In this document: in pieces, positions 9,351-17,674 of the stretch
Layout: every line of letters starts with the position of its first letter
Position numbering within the stretch: position 1 is the first letter of the stretch
Source: Collinsella sp. AM34-10
GTDB lineage: Bacteria > Actinomycetota > Coriobacteriia > Coriobacteriales > Coriobacteriaceae
DNA: 23,017 nucleotides
Assembly: GCF_003469185.1 (NCBI RefSeq)
Contig: NZ_QSIL01000012.1
Location: forward strand, 1 to 23,017
Direction: 5' to 3'
Program-made: the position numbers and the translations under genes
The notes under the pieces: model-generated
What the model was told of the DNA's origin: nothing
Databases searched by the model: none
The model's input: only the letters and a program-made list of their open reading frames with translations

Positions 9351-9360
9351 AGGAGAGCAG

Positions 9361-10695
9361 ATGAAACCTATCGTCGCCGTCGTCGGACGCCCCAACGTGG
9401 GCAAATCCACGCTCGTTAACCGCCTGGCCCAGACCTCGGACGCCATCGTCCACGAGTCTCGCGGCGTCACGCGCGACCGCTCGTATCACACGGCCGATTG
9501 GAACGGCCGCGAGTTCACCATCGTCGACACGGGCGGTATCGAGCCGCTCAAGAGCGACGACGTCTTTGCCACGTCCATCCGCGACCAGGCGCTCGCCGCC
9601 GCCGAGGAAGCCGCAGTCATCCTGTTTGTAGTCGATGGCCGCACCGGCGTCACCGAAGAGGACGAGTCGGTCGCCCGCATGCTCAAGCGCTGCGACAAGC
9701 CGGTCTTTCTGCTGGTGAACAAGCTCGACAACCCCGATCGCGAAAACGACAGCATCTGGGAGTTCTATTCGCTCGGTATCGGCGAGCCCACGCCGCTCTC
9801 GGCCCTGCATGGCCATGGCACGGGCGACCTGCTCGACGATATCGTGGCCCTGCTTCCCGAGGAAGAAGACGAGGTCGCCGATGAGTTCCCCGACGCGCTG
9901 AACGTGGCCATCATCGGCCGCCCCAACGCCGGCAAGTCGTCGCTGTTCAACCGCATCCTGGGCGCCGACCGTTCTATCGTGTCCAACATTGCCGGCACGA
10001 CGCGCGACGCCATCGACACTGTCGTCGAGCGTAACGGCAAGCACTACCGCATGGTCGACACCGCGGGCATTCGCAAGAAGAGCACCGTGTACGAGAACAT
10101 CGAGTACTACTCCATGGTCCGCGGCCTGCGCGCCATCGACCGCGCCGACGTGGCGCTGCTCGTCGTCGACGCCTCCGTGGGCGTTACCGAGCAGGACCAG
10201 AAGGTCATGGGTCTTGCCATCGAGCGCGGCTGCGCCATCGTTGTGCTGCTCAACAAGTGGGATCTGCTCGACGACGACCGTAAGCGCGAGGCCTGCATGG
10301 AGACCATCGACCGCCGTCTGGGCGTCATGGCTCCCTGGGCCCAGTACCTGCGCATCTCTGCTCTCACCGGCCGCAGCGTCGAGAAGATCTGGGCGATGGT
10401 AGACGCCGCCGAAAAGACGCGCTCGCAGAAGATTAGCACCTCGCGCCTCAACGCGTTCCTCACCGACCTGCGCGAGTTCGGTCATACCGTGGTGGACGGC
10501 AAGCGCCGCCTGCGCATGCACTACGTGACCCAGACGGGCGTCAACCCGCCGACGTTCACGTTCTTCGTCAACCACAGTGACCTGGTCAACGACACCTACC
10601 AGCGCTACGTGGAGAACCGCATGCGCTCGACCTTCGACTTTGCCGGCACGCCCATTCGACTCTTCTTTAGGAAGAAGGAGCAAAAGGATGCATAA
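9361..10695 (+). CDS. der: Ribosome biogenesis GTPase Der (EngA)
   Basis: Essential GTPase of 50S subunit maturation with two tandem G domains. G1 motifs are GRPNVGKST (9-17) and GRPNAGKSS (186-194). Each is followed by its switch (RGVTRDR and AGTTRDA), DTGG/DTAG, and NKLD/NKWD. A C-terminal KH-like domain (about 355-444) binds RNA. The 444-residue length is normal. ATG 9361 has AAAGGAGAG upstream; the in-frame extension towards 9190 overlaps the previous gene and has no family similarity. The stop at 10695 overlaps plsY by eight bases. Confidence 0.97.
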   Translation: MKPIVAVVGRPNVGKSTLVNRLAQTSDAIVHESRGVTRDRSYHTADWNGREFTIVDTGGIEPLKSDDVFATSIRDQALAAAEEAAVILFVVDGRTGVTEEDESVARMLKRCDKPVFLLVNKLDNPDRENDSIWEFYSLGIGEPTPLSALHGHGTGDLLDDIVALLPEEEDEVADEFPDALNVAIIGRPNAGKSSLFNRILGADRSIVSNIAGTTRDAIDTVVERNGKHYRMVDTAGIRKKSTVYENIEYYSMVRGLRAIDRADVALLVVDASVGVTEQDQKVMGLAIERGCAIVVLLNKWDLLDDDRKREACMETIDRRLGVMAPWAQYLRISALTGRSVEKIWAMVDAAEKTRSQKISTSRLNAFLTDLREFGHTVVDGKRRLRMHYVTQTGVNPPTFTFFVNHSDLVNDTYQRYVENRMRSTFDFAGTPIRLFFRKKEQKDA

Positions 10696-11371
10696 TCCGA
10701 TTCTGCTGACCGCCATCTGCGCCGTGGTCTCGTTCTTTATCGGAGCGATTCCGTTTGGCCTGATCTTGGGCCGCGTGTTTAACCACACCGACATTCGCAA
10801 GGCGGGCTCCGGTAACATCGGCACCACCAACGCCCTGCGCGTAGCCGGCCCCAAGGTGGCCGCGCTCACGCTGCTGCTCGACTGCCTTAAGGGCGCCATC
10901 TGCGTTGTCATCGCCCGTCCGTTCATCGCGAGCGTGGGCTATGGATTTCCGCCGAACATCATGGCGCCCGGAGCCCCCGGCGACTGGATGCTCGGTGTCA
11001 TTTGCCTGGCAGCCGTGTGGGGCCATATCTTCTCGCCCTATCTCAACTTCCACGGCGGCAAGGGTATCGCAGTTGGTCTGGGTGTCATCCTCGCCTGGTA
11101 CTGGCCTATTGGCCTGTCGCTGCTGGGCATGTTTATCGTAGCCGTCGCCATCACCAAGTATGTGTCAGTGGGTTCGCTTGCCGCGGCCATCGGACTTCCT
11201 ATCGCTGCTTGCGCGGTCTTTCCGTACAGCAGCCTGGGCCTCAAGTTCTGCATGGCGATGATCGGCATCACCGTGGTGTGGGCCCATCGCTCGAATATCC
11301 AAAAGCTCATGGCCGGTAAGGAGTCCAAGCTCTCGTTTACCAAGCGCGTCACCGAGCCCGACGATAAGTAG
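10688..11371 (+). CDS. plsY: Glycerol-3-phosphate acyltransferase PlsY
   Basis: Integral membrane enzyme that transfers the acyl group from acyl-phosphate to glycerol-3-phosphate. The 227-residue product has several hydrophobic segments and the three family motifs: SGNIGTTNALRV near residue 40, GHIFSPYLNFHGGKGIAVG in the middle and VWAHRSNIQKLMAGKE near the end. The start at 10688 lies within the end of der, with GAAGGAG upstream, so translation is probably coupled. gpsA follows after nine bases and supplies its substrate glycerol-3-phosphate. Confidence 0.96.
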   Translation: MHNPILLTAICAVVSFFIGAIPFGLILGRVFNHTDIRKAGSGNIGTTNALRVAGPKVAALTLLLDCLKGAICVVIARPFIASVGYGFPPNIMAPGAPGDWMLGVICLAAVWGHIFSPYLNFHGGKGIAVGLGVILAWYWPIGLSLLGMFIVAVAITKYVSVGSLAAAIGLPIAACAVFPYSSLGLKFCMAMIGITVVWAHRSNIQKLMAGKESKLSFTKRVTEPDDK

Positions 11372-11380
11372 GAGAGAGTC

Positions 11381-12388
11381 ATGAATGTTGCGCTGATTGG
11401 CTCCGGCTCCTGGGGAACCGCCGTCGCCGGCCTCGCCGCCGAGCGAGCCGAGCGCGTGACCATGTGGGCCCATAGCGAGCAGACGGCCACCGGCATCAAT
11501 GCCGAGCACCGCAATCCCCGGTATCTGGTGGACTACGAGCTGCCCGGCAACGTTGTCGCCGCCACGGACCTGTCGCAGGCGCTCGACGGCGCCGAGGCCA
11601 TCATCTTTGCCGTGCCCTCCACGCACCTGCGCAGCGTATGCCATCAGGCAGCACCCTTCATCGCCGCCGACACCCCGGCACTCTGCCTCACCAAGGGTAT
11701 TGAGCCCGAATCCGGCCTGCTTATGAGTGAGGTAATCGCCAGTGAGATCGGCAACGAGTCGCGTGTCGCGGCGCTCTCGGGCCCCAACCATGCCGAGGAG
11801 ATCTGCCGCGGCGGGCTTTCTGCCGCCGTCATCGCCAGCAATGATCCACAGGTAGGGGAGACCTTTAAGGACCTGCTCCTATCCACGGCCTTCCGCATCT
11901 ACCTGTCGCAGGACATGACCGGCGTCGAGGTTTGCGGCGCCATGAAAAATGTCATCGCCATCGTGTGCGGCATTTCCGCCGGTTCTGGTGCGGGCGACAA
12001 CACGCTTGCCCTTATCATGACGCGCGGCCTGGCCGAGATCAGCCGTCTGGTGCACGCCCGCGGCGGTCAAGCCATGACCTGCATGGGTCTTGCCGGCATG
12101 GGTGACCTCATTGCCACCTGCACCTCCGAGCATTCGCGCAACCGCACCTTTGGCTACGAGTTTGCCCACGGCATCTCGCTCGACGAGTACCAGGCACGTA
12201 CGCATATGGTGGTCGAGGGCGCCGTCGCGGCCCGCAGCGTCAGTGAGCTTGCCCGTTCACTGGGCGTAGACATTCCGCTCACCTTTGCCGTGGAGCAAAC
12301 GCTCTACAACGGTGTTACTTTGGATAGGGCGCTCGAGATTCTCACAGATCGCGTCCCTTCTCAAGAGTTCTACGGACTCACCGACTAG
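11381..12388 (+). CDS. gpsA: Glycerol-3-phosphate dehydrogenase [NAD(P)+]
   Basis: Reduces dihydroxyacetone phosphate to sn-glycerol-3-phosphate for phospholipids. The 335-residue product begins with the dinucleotide-binding loop IGSGSWGTAVAG. It shows the family segments LTKGIEPESG, LSGPNHAEEI, the catalytic-lysine region CGAMKNVIAI and GLAGMGDLIATCTS. Length and motifs are complete. The start has GGAGAG six bases upstream. The plsY-gpsA pairing explains its job: substrate supply for the preceding acyltransferase. Confidence 0.97.
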   Translation: MNVALIGSGSWGTAVAGLAAERAERVTMWAHSEQTATGINAEHRNPRYLVDYELPGNVVAATDLSQALDGAEAIIFAVPSTHLRSVCHQAAPFIAADTPALCLTKGIEPESGLLMSEVIASEIGNESRVAALSGPNHAEEICRGGLSAAVIASNDPQVGETFKDLLLSTAFRIYLSQDMTGVEVCGAMKNVIAIVCGISAGSGAGDNTLALIMTRGLAEISRLVHARGGQAMTCMGLAGMGDLIATCTSEHSRNRTFGYEFAHGISLDEYQARTHMVVEGAVAARSVSELARSLGVDIPLTFAVEQTLYNGVTLDRALEILTDRVPSQEFYGLTD

Positions 12389-12406
12389 CGCAGAAAGGCT
12401 TCTACC

Positions 12407-13078
12407 ATGGGTTCCATCAAAATCGCTCCGTCTGTCCTTTCGGCCGACATGGCCAACCTCAAGGGCGAACTCGACAAGATCGCCGGTGCCGACTACGTGC
12501 ACTTCGACGTTATGGACGGTCACTTTACCGGCAACCTCACCTTTGGCGTTGACATCCTTAAGGCCGTCAAGCGCTCCACCGATGTACCGGTCGACGCGCA
12601 CCTCATGGTGACGAACCCCGACGAGACGGTCGATTGGTACGCCGACGCCGGTGCCGACATGATCACCGTGCACTACGAGGCTTCCACGCACCTGCACCGC
12701 ACGCTCACGCATCTGCAGCAGCGCGGCGTCAAGGCCGGCGTGGTGCTCAACCCCGCCACCCCCGTGTGCGTGCTCGAGAGCATCATCGACGTCGTCGATA
12801 TGGTGCTGCTCATGAGCGTGAACCCGGGCTTTGGCGGCCAGAGCTTTATCCCGGGCACCATCGCAAAGCTTCACGAGCTCAAGGCCATGTGCGAGCGCCA
12901 CGGCGTGTCGCCCCTGATCGAGGTCGACGGCGGTATCTCTTCCAAGAACATCGCCGAGGTCGTCAAGGCCGGCGCCAACGTGCTCGTGGCCGGCTCCGCC
13001 GTATTTAAGTCCGAAGATCCCGCTGCCGAGGTTGCGCTGCTGCAGAAGCTGGGCAACGAGGCCGCACAGGAGGCATAA
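12407..13078 (+). CDS. rpe: Ribulose-phosphate 3-epimerase
   Basis: TIM-barrel enzyme interconverting ribulose-5-phosphate and xylulose-5-phosphate in the pentose phosphate pathway. The 223-residue product shows IAPSVLSADMANLKGEL, the metal-binding HFDVMDGHF, VDAHLMV, MSVNPGFGGQSF and LIEVDGGIS, then the phosphate-binding loop VLVAGSAVF. All are in the expected order and the length is normal. The start ATG 12407 has AGAAAGG upstream. It lies 18 bases after gpsA and seven before the desulfurase, so it probably shares their transcript. Confidence 0.97.
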   Translation: MGSIKIAPSVLSADMANLKGELDKIAGADYVHFDVMDGHFTGNLTFGVDILKAVKRSTDVPVDAHLMVTNPDETVDWYADAGADMITVHYEASTHLHRTLTHLQQRGVKAGVVLNPATPVCVLESIIDVVDMVLLMSVNPGFGGQSFIPGTIAKLHELKAMCERHGVSPLIEVDGGISSKNIAEVVKAGANVLVAGSAVFKSEDPAAEVALLQKLGNEAAQEA

Positions 13079-13084
13079 ACCCTT

Positions 13085-14263
13085 ATGACCGCAGGTCAAA
13101 ACCGCATACCCGTGAATCTTGACTATGCCGCCTCGACGCCAATGCGCGCCGAGGCGCTCCTTGCGCAGCGCGAGTACGACGACAGCGAGCTTGCCGGCGT
13201 CAACCCCAACTCGCTGCATTCGCTCGGCCGCAAGGCTGCCGCGCGTCTGGAGGTTGCACGTCGCGAGATCGCCCGCAGCTTTGGCGCGCACGTCCGCCCG
13301 TCCGAGATTGTACTGACCAACGGCGGCACCGAAGCCAACCAGCTGGCGCTGCTCGGTCTTGCCGAGGGCGCTCGTCAGCGCGATCGCAAGCGCGGTCGCG
13401 TAATCGTTTCGGCCATCGAGCACGATTCGATTCTGGACAACCTGCCGCTGCTGCGTGCCGCCGGCTTTACCGTCGACCTGGTGCAGCCCTGCCGCGCGGG
13501 CTACGTTGAGCCTGCCACGCTTGTCGAGCTGCTAGGCGACGACGTGGCGCTCGTGAGCATTATGGTCGCCAACAACGAAACCGGCGTGGTGCAGCCCATC
13601 CGCGAGCTTGCCGCAGCTGCGCACACCGCAGGTGCCCTGTTCCACACCGATGCCATCCAGGGCTACTTGCATATTCCACTCGATGTCACCGAGCTGGGCG
13701 TCGACGCCATGTCCGTCGCAGCCCACAAGATTGGCGGTCCCGTGGCATCCGGCGCGCTCTACCTTAAGAACCGCACGCCGCTGCGCCCGCGCATCTTTGG
13801 CGGCGGACAGGAGGGCGGTCGTCGTGCCGGCACGCAGGACCTGCGCACGCAGCTGGCCTTTGCCGCTGCCGCCTCCGTGTTGCTGCCGAATGTGGACCGG
13901 GAGCGCGCGACGCTGCAAGCCCTTTCCGACAAGCTCTACGCCACGCTTACGGCTCATCCGCGTATTCATGCCACCATGGGCGACTACACACAGGCCGATC
14001 GCCTGCCGGGCATGGTGTCGATCTACGTTGACGGCATGGATTCCGAGGAGCTCATCGTCAAGCTCGATGCCGCCGGCTTTGAGGTTTCGGCCGGCTCGGC
14101 GTGCTCGAGCGGCAGCATGGACCCCAGCCACGTTTTGAGCGCGATGGGCATCGGTTGCGAGCAGGCTCTGGGCGCACTGCGCATCTCGTTCGATGACCGC
14201 GTGAATCCGAGCGATCTGGACGAGTTTGCAAGTGCGCTGCTCTCGATCGTAGGCGCCGCATGA
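13085..14263 (+). CDS. Cysteine desulfurase, NifS/IscS family (class V aminotransferase)
   Basis: PLP enzyme that takes sulfur from cysteine for Fe-S clusters or tRNA thiolation. The 392-residue product has the N-terminal LDYAASTPM, the cofactor-contacting NGGTEANQLAL, IEHDSIL, VANNETGVVQPI, the PLP lysine in AAHKIGGP (Lys215), the GGGQEGGRRAGTQ loop, and the active-site cysteine loop SAGSACSSGSMDPSH (Cys340). No IscU or TusA gene is adjacent, so the sulfur acceptor is unknown and I leave the gene symbol blank. The stop overlaps the next start as ATGA (14260-14263), implying coupled translation with the Nif3-family gene. Confidence 0.93.
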   Translation: MTAGQNRIPVNLDYAASTPMRAEALLAQREYDDSELAGVNPNSLHSLGRKAAARLEVARREIARSFGAHVRPSEIVLTNGGTEANQLALLGLAEGARQRDRKRGRVIVSAIEHDSILDNLPLLRAAGFTVDLVQPCRAGYVEPATLVELLGDDVALVSIMVANNETGVVQPIRELAAAAHTAGALFHTDAIQGYLHIPLDVTELGVDAMSVAAHKIGGPVASGALYLKNRTPLRPRIFGGGQEGGRRAGTQDLRTQLAFAAAASVLLPNVDRERATLQALSDKLYATLTAHPRIHATMGDYTQADRLPGMVSIYVDGMDSEELIVKLDAAGFEVSAGSACSSGSMDPSHVLSAMGIGCEQALGALRISFDDRVNPSDLDEFASALLSIVGAA

Positions 14264-15069
14264 TCGTGGCCGAGCTTGAGCGCGCGCTGCTGGCGCGCTA
14301 TCCCAAGACCGATGCCGAGAGTTGGGACCATGTAGGACTCTCCGTCGGCGACCCTGCCGCGGAGATTACCGGTGTTGCCTGCGCACTCGATGCGACCGAA
14401 GCCAATGTGCACCGCGCCCAGGAGGCCGGCGCCAACGTGCTGCTAACGCATCATCCCATCTATATCAAGGCGCCCGAGGCGTTTTGTCCGTCGTATTCCG
14501 CACGCCCCCAATGCAGCGCGGCGCTCTACGAGGCAGCGCGTTGCGGCGTGAGCATCATCTCGCTCCACACCAATCTGGACCGTTCGCACGAAGCGCGCAC
14601 CTGCCTGAGCGAGCTGCTGGTCGCCGAACCCGTGAGCTCACTGGAGCACGTGGACGACCCCGAGGCCACCGGCCTGGGCGCGCTTGCAACGCTCAACGAC
14701 CCGTGCACACTGCGCGATCTTGCTACCCGTGCTACCACAGCCTTCGGCAGCGACCCGCGTGTGTGGGGCGAAGCCGAGCACGCATGCCGTACCGTCGCTA
14801 TTTTGGGCGGCTCCCTGGGAGACTTTGGAGAGCTCGCCATCGCCGCGGGCGCAGATGTCATCGTAACCGGCGAGGCGGGCTACCACGTGGCGCAAGACCT
14901 TGCCTTGCGCGGGCTGCCGGTGATCTTGCTCGGCCACGACCGCTCCGAAGAGCCATTCGTTGATATATTGATGAACTCTGCAGTTGACGCCGGGGTCGAC
15001 CCCCGTCATGCGATTAAAATACTGAACCCTTGCCAATGGTGGACTGTGACAAAAGGAGAGAACTTATGA
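14260..15069 (+). CDS. Nif3-like dinuclear metal centre protein (YqfO/YbgI family)
   Basis: A 269-residue member of the Nif3 family, toroidal proteins with a two-metal site and no agreed reaction. SWDHVGLSVGDP is the usual N-terminal signature. Metal ligands appear as THHP (His64, His65), HTNLD (Asp107) and GHDRSEE (His226, Glu230) near the end. There is no inserted PII-like domain, so this is the short form. It overlaps the desulfurase upstream and the zinc-ribbon gene downstream, both as ATGA. The Nif3 plus zinc-ribbon pairing is common in Gram-positives, which supports both calls. Confidence 0.92.
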   Translation: MIVAELERALLARYPKTDAESWDHVGLSVGDPAAEITGVACALDATEANVHRAQEAGANVLLTHHPIYIKAPEAFCPSYSARPQCSAALYEAARCGVSIISLHTNLDRSHEARTCLSELLVAEPVSSLEHVDDPEATGLGALATLNDPCTLRDLATRATTAFGSDPRVWGEAEHACRTVAILGGSLGDFGELAIAAGADVIVTGEAGYHVAQDLALRGLPVILLGHDRSEEPFVDILMNSAVDAGVDPRHAIKILNPCQWWTVTKGENL

Positions 15070-15785
15070 GCGCCGGCGCTACGCTACTCAAGCTGCAACA
15101 GATCGATTTGGAGCTCGCCCGCAACAAGAGCGAACTTGCCAATATGCCGGAGCTCAAGGAGCTCGCTTCCAAGCGCAAGACCTATGTGAAGCTCAAGTCC
15201 GAGATGACCAAGCTCTACGCCCAGCGCAAGGATCTGGACATTGAGCTCGACGATCTCAACACCACCGAGATTCAGACCAACAACGCCATCGAGGCTGCCA
15301 AGAAGCGCCATGTCGACGGCTCCGACTACCGTGAGGTTCAGGACCTGGAGAATGAACTCTCAACCCTGGCCAAGCGTCTGGACAAGATCGAGCACACCCG
15401 CAAGGACGTCGTTGTCGCCCATAAGGAGGCGCTCGACCGCGAGGCCCGCGCGCAGGCCATCATCGCCAAGTTCGAGGAGGGCGTGAAGGCCGATACCAAG
15501 GCCGCCCGCGCCAAGGCTGCCGACCTTCAGGCTCAGATTGACACCGCCACTAAAGAGCGCACCGCGCTTGCTGCCACGCTGCCGGCCGGCGTGCTCACCG
15601 ACTACGAGCGTCTGCTCAAGCAGTTCCGCGGCCTGGCCGTCGAGACCATCAAGGGCAACATCCCCACGGTCTGCCACACCGCGCTGCAGGCATCGTCCAT
15701 GAGCGACCTCAACCATGACGGTAGCGAGATCACGCATTGCCCGTACTGCCACCGCCTCCTAGTACTCCCGAGCAAGGAAGCCTAG
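15066..15785 (+). CDS. Coiled-coil protein with C-terminal zinc-ribbon-like domain (DUF164/C4-type family)
   Basis: A 239-residue protein. Residues 5-180 are rich in Glu, Lys, Leu and Ala in long heptad-like runs, consistent with an antiparallel coiled coil. The C terminus carries a ribbon-like region with TVCHTAL (Cys203) and HCPYCHRLLVLP (Cys225, Cys228). The family normally has CxxC in both knuckles; here the first position of the first pair is Pro200, so only three cysteines remain and the zinc site may use His204 or be degenerate. The start at 15066 has AAAGGAGAG and overlaps the previous stop. Function is unknown, with a nucleic-acid-binding role often suggested. Confidence 0.87.
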   Translation: MSAGATLLKLQQIDLELARNKSELANMPELKELASKRKTYVKLKSEMTKLYAQRKDLDIELDDLNTTEIQTNNAIEAAKKRHVDGSDYREVQDLENELSTLAKRLDKIEHTRKDVVVAHKEALDREARAQAIIAKFEEGVKADTKAARAKAADLQAQIDTATKERTALAATLPAGVLTDYERLLKQFRGLAVETIKGNIPTVCHTALQASSMSDLNHDGSEITHCPYCHRLLVLPSKEA

Positions 15786-15787
15786 CG

Positions 15788-17002
15788 ATGACGGCGGCAT
15801 CCAACAATTCAATGCAACTTGAGGGAAAAACGATCCTGCTGGGCATTACCGGCGGGATCGCCGCCTATAAGTCGTGCAATATCGTTCGCCTGCTGCAAAA
15901 GCGCGGCGCGCGCGTCAAGGTCGTTATGAGCGAGCATGCCACCGAGTTTGTGGGCCCGCTCACCTTCCGTGCGCTCACCAACGAGCCCGTCGCCGTGGGC
16001 CTGTTCGACGACCCCTCCGACCCCATCCACCACATTTCACTGGCCCAGGAGCCCGATCTGGTGGTCGTGGCGCCCGCGACGGCGAATATCATAGCCAAGA
16101 TGGCTAACGGCATCGCCGACGACCTCATCTCTACCACGCTGCTCGCCACGCCGCGACCCATTGCAATCGCGCCGGCCATGAACAATGGCATGTGGAAGGC
16201 GCCGGCAACCCAGGCCAATATGGCCACGCTGCGCGACCGCGGGGTGTACGTGGTTGGCCCCGGTAGTGGCTACCTTGCCTGCGGCGACGTGGACACGGGG
16301 CGCATGAGCGAGCCCGAGGACATCGTCGAAGCCATCTGCGAGGTGCTGAACCCTGTCCCGCAAGACCTGGCAGGTAAGCGCGTCGTGATTACCGCCGGCC
16401 CCACGCACGAGCCGATCGATCCCGTGCGCTTTATCGGCAATCGGTCGTCGGGCAAGATGGGCGTCGCCCTGGCAGGGGAGGCCGTACGCCGCGGTGCTGC
16501 GGTCACGCTTGTGTTGGGGCCGACATCGCTCGATGTTCCCCGCGGCGTGGAGTGTGTGCGCGTGCAGACCGCCGCTGAAATGCTGAAGGCAGCGCTCAGC
16601 GCCTTTCAGACGGCCGATGCGGCCATTTGCGCGGCAGCCGTCGCCGACTACACCCCCGCGGCCCCTGCCGACCATAAGCTCAAAAAAGCCCACGAGCGCC
16701 TGGATCGTATCGAACTGGTCGAGACGGTCGATATTTTGGCTGAGCTTTCGCGCCAAAAGGGGGAGCGGTGCGTGATCGGCTTTGCGGCCGAGACCGATAA
16801 CGTCCTGGAGTACGCGCAGCGCAAGCTCGCGCGCAAGGGTTGCGATGCCATTATCGCCAACGATGTCTCACGCGCCGATTTGGGCTTTGGAACCGATACC
16901 AACAAGGCCTGGATCGTGAGTACGGCGGGTACGCAAGAACTTCCCGTTCTAACAAAACCCCAGCTCGCAGATACAATTTTGGACTTGCTCAAAAATAATT
17001 AA
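15788..17002 (+). CDS. coaBC: Bifunctional phosphopantothenoylcysteine decarboxylase / phosphopantothenate-cysteine ligase
   Basis: Two steps of coenzyme A synthesis in one 404-residue chain. The N-terminal flavoprotein CoaC half has LGITGGIAAYKSC, the catalytic His in HHISLAQ (His82), the APAMNNGMW loop and YLACGDVDTGRM with the catalytic Cys164. The C-terminal CoaB half begins with VVITAGPTHEPIDPVRFIGN and continues RSSGKMG, AAVADYTPA and a lysine-rich segment. Both halves look complete. The start ATG 15788 has AAGGAAG upstream and lies two bases after the zinc-ribbon gene. It is the last gene of the + strand housekeeping block. Confidence 0.97.
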   Translation: MTAASNNSMQLEGKTILLGITGGIAAYKSCNIVRLLQKRGARVKVVMSEHATEFVGPLTFRALTNEPVAVGLFDDPSDPIHHISLAQEPDLVVVAPATANIIAKMANGIADDLISTTLLATPRPIAIAPAMNNGMWKAPATQANMATLRDRGVYVVGPGSGYLACGDVDTGRMSEPEDIVEAICEVLNPVPQDLAGKRVVITAGPTHEPIDPVRFIGNRSSGKMGVALAGEAVRRGAAVTLVLGPTSLDVPRGVECVRVQTAAEMLKAALSAFQTADAAICAAAVADYTPAAPADHKLKKAHERLDRIELVETVDILAELSRQKGERCVIGFAAETDNVLEYAQRKLARKGCDAIIANDVSRADLGFGTDTNKAWIVSTAGTQELPVLTKPQLADTILDLLKNN

Positions 17003-17010
17003 AAAAGTTC

Positions 17011-17043
17011 TTGCGCTAGGCCAAAGTTTCGGGTTAATATAAT
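17011..17043 (+). promoter_or_regulatory. Probable promoter of the tRNA-Pro gene
   Basis: A perfect -10 hexamer TATAAT lies at 17038-17043, about 40 bases before the mature tRNA. A TTGCGC at 17011-17016 is a possible -35, but its spacing of 21 bases to TATAAT is long; spacing is 17 if TTAATA (17034-17039) is used instead. The position in an A/T-rich gap right after coaBC and before a stable RNA supports a promoter. Confidence 0.5.
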
Positions 17044-17082
17044 CCCTGTTGCGAGCGAGAGCAGAGCAACAAACAAAAGCTT

Positions 17083-17159
<77 letters not shown>

Positions 17160-17169
17160 GAAGTTTGCA

Positions 17170-17203
17170 GGTCAGGCACCTAGTGTCTGACCTTTTTTGT
17201 TTT
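17170..17203 (+). terminator. Intrinsic terminator after tRNA-Pro
   Basis: A 10-bp stem (GGTCAGGCAC, 17170-17179, with GTGTCTGACC, 17183-17192, one G-U pair) has a three-base loop and is followed by TTTTTTGTTTT. It lies 10 bases after the tRNA and is a textbook rho-independent terminator. Confidence 0.93.
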
Positions 17204-17625
17204 AAGCAATTGCTTAATTTTGATTAAGCAACAAGGTGCCAAAAATCTACCTACGCGATAACCTCTTTTTGCGGCTACTTGCGCGTTTTGCACGCGCTTG
17301 AGCCGATTTATTAACGCGATATGAATCTACATACGCGTAGCTGGTATACAGCCGAGTACAGGCTGTATTTATCGCGGCGATTTACACAGATATAGCGACT
17401 GTAACGAACAAGCGTGTCGCTGTATTTATTCCAGTAGCTCACTTGAACGGTGGACAAGTGAGCTGTTGCAGCGAAACGCCAAACAGGATGGGCTCCATAC
17501 GAGGACGCCGCAGAGGTAATGGCGGGAGAGTTCGGCTGGCGCGCTGAGAGCCGCTGTGTGACCCCATTTCTACTCAAACCGATAACTATGCTTCAAGACG
17601 AGAATCGTTCGTTTGGTTGCCAAAT
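17204..17625. other. Gene-free stretch with small hairpins and short repeats
   Basis: I see no credible gene on either strand. It contains a palindrome AAGCAATTGCTT at 17204-17215 and GCTTAA/TTAAGC arms at 17212-17229. A degenerate 14-base repeat AATCTAC(C/A)TACGCG occurs at 17244 and 17324, and an 11-base direct repeat GCTGTATTTAT at 17362 and 17419. Hairpins lie at 17346-17368 (ATACAGCC/GGCTGTAT) and 17436-17464 (10-bp perfect arms AGCTCACTTG/CAAGTGAGCT, nine-base loop). It is more A/T-rich than the core. It may be debris of the island edge or an undescribed structured RNA; nothing decides between these. Confidence 0.5.
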
Positions 17626-17656
17626 AAAAAGCCCGCGCAGAATCGCACGGGCTTTT
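17626..17656 (-). terminator. Intrinsic terminator for the minus-strand DUF6273 gene remnant
   Basis: Arms AAAAGCCCG and CGGGCTTTT enclose a 12-base loop. Read on the minus strand the stem ends in CGGGCTTTTTATTT, a usable U-tract, about 20 bases after the TAG of the DUF6273 fragment. On the plus strand it is followed only by a short T-run, so it may act weakly both ways. Confidence 0.8.
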
Positions 17657-17674
17657 CATTGGTTGCAGATGAGG

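Noticed and set aside
9340..10926. 528-residue minus-strand open frame opposite der
   Set aside because: It lies wholly antisense to der and plsY, which have full sets of motifs; long antisense frames are expected at this base composition.
17311..17577. 88-residue minus-strand frame
   Set aside because: It runs through two hairpins and a direct repeat, has no good ribosome-binding site and resembles no protein I know.
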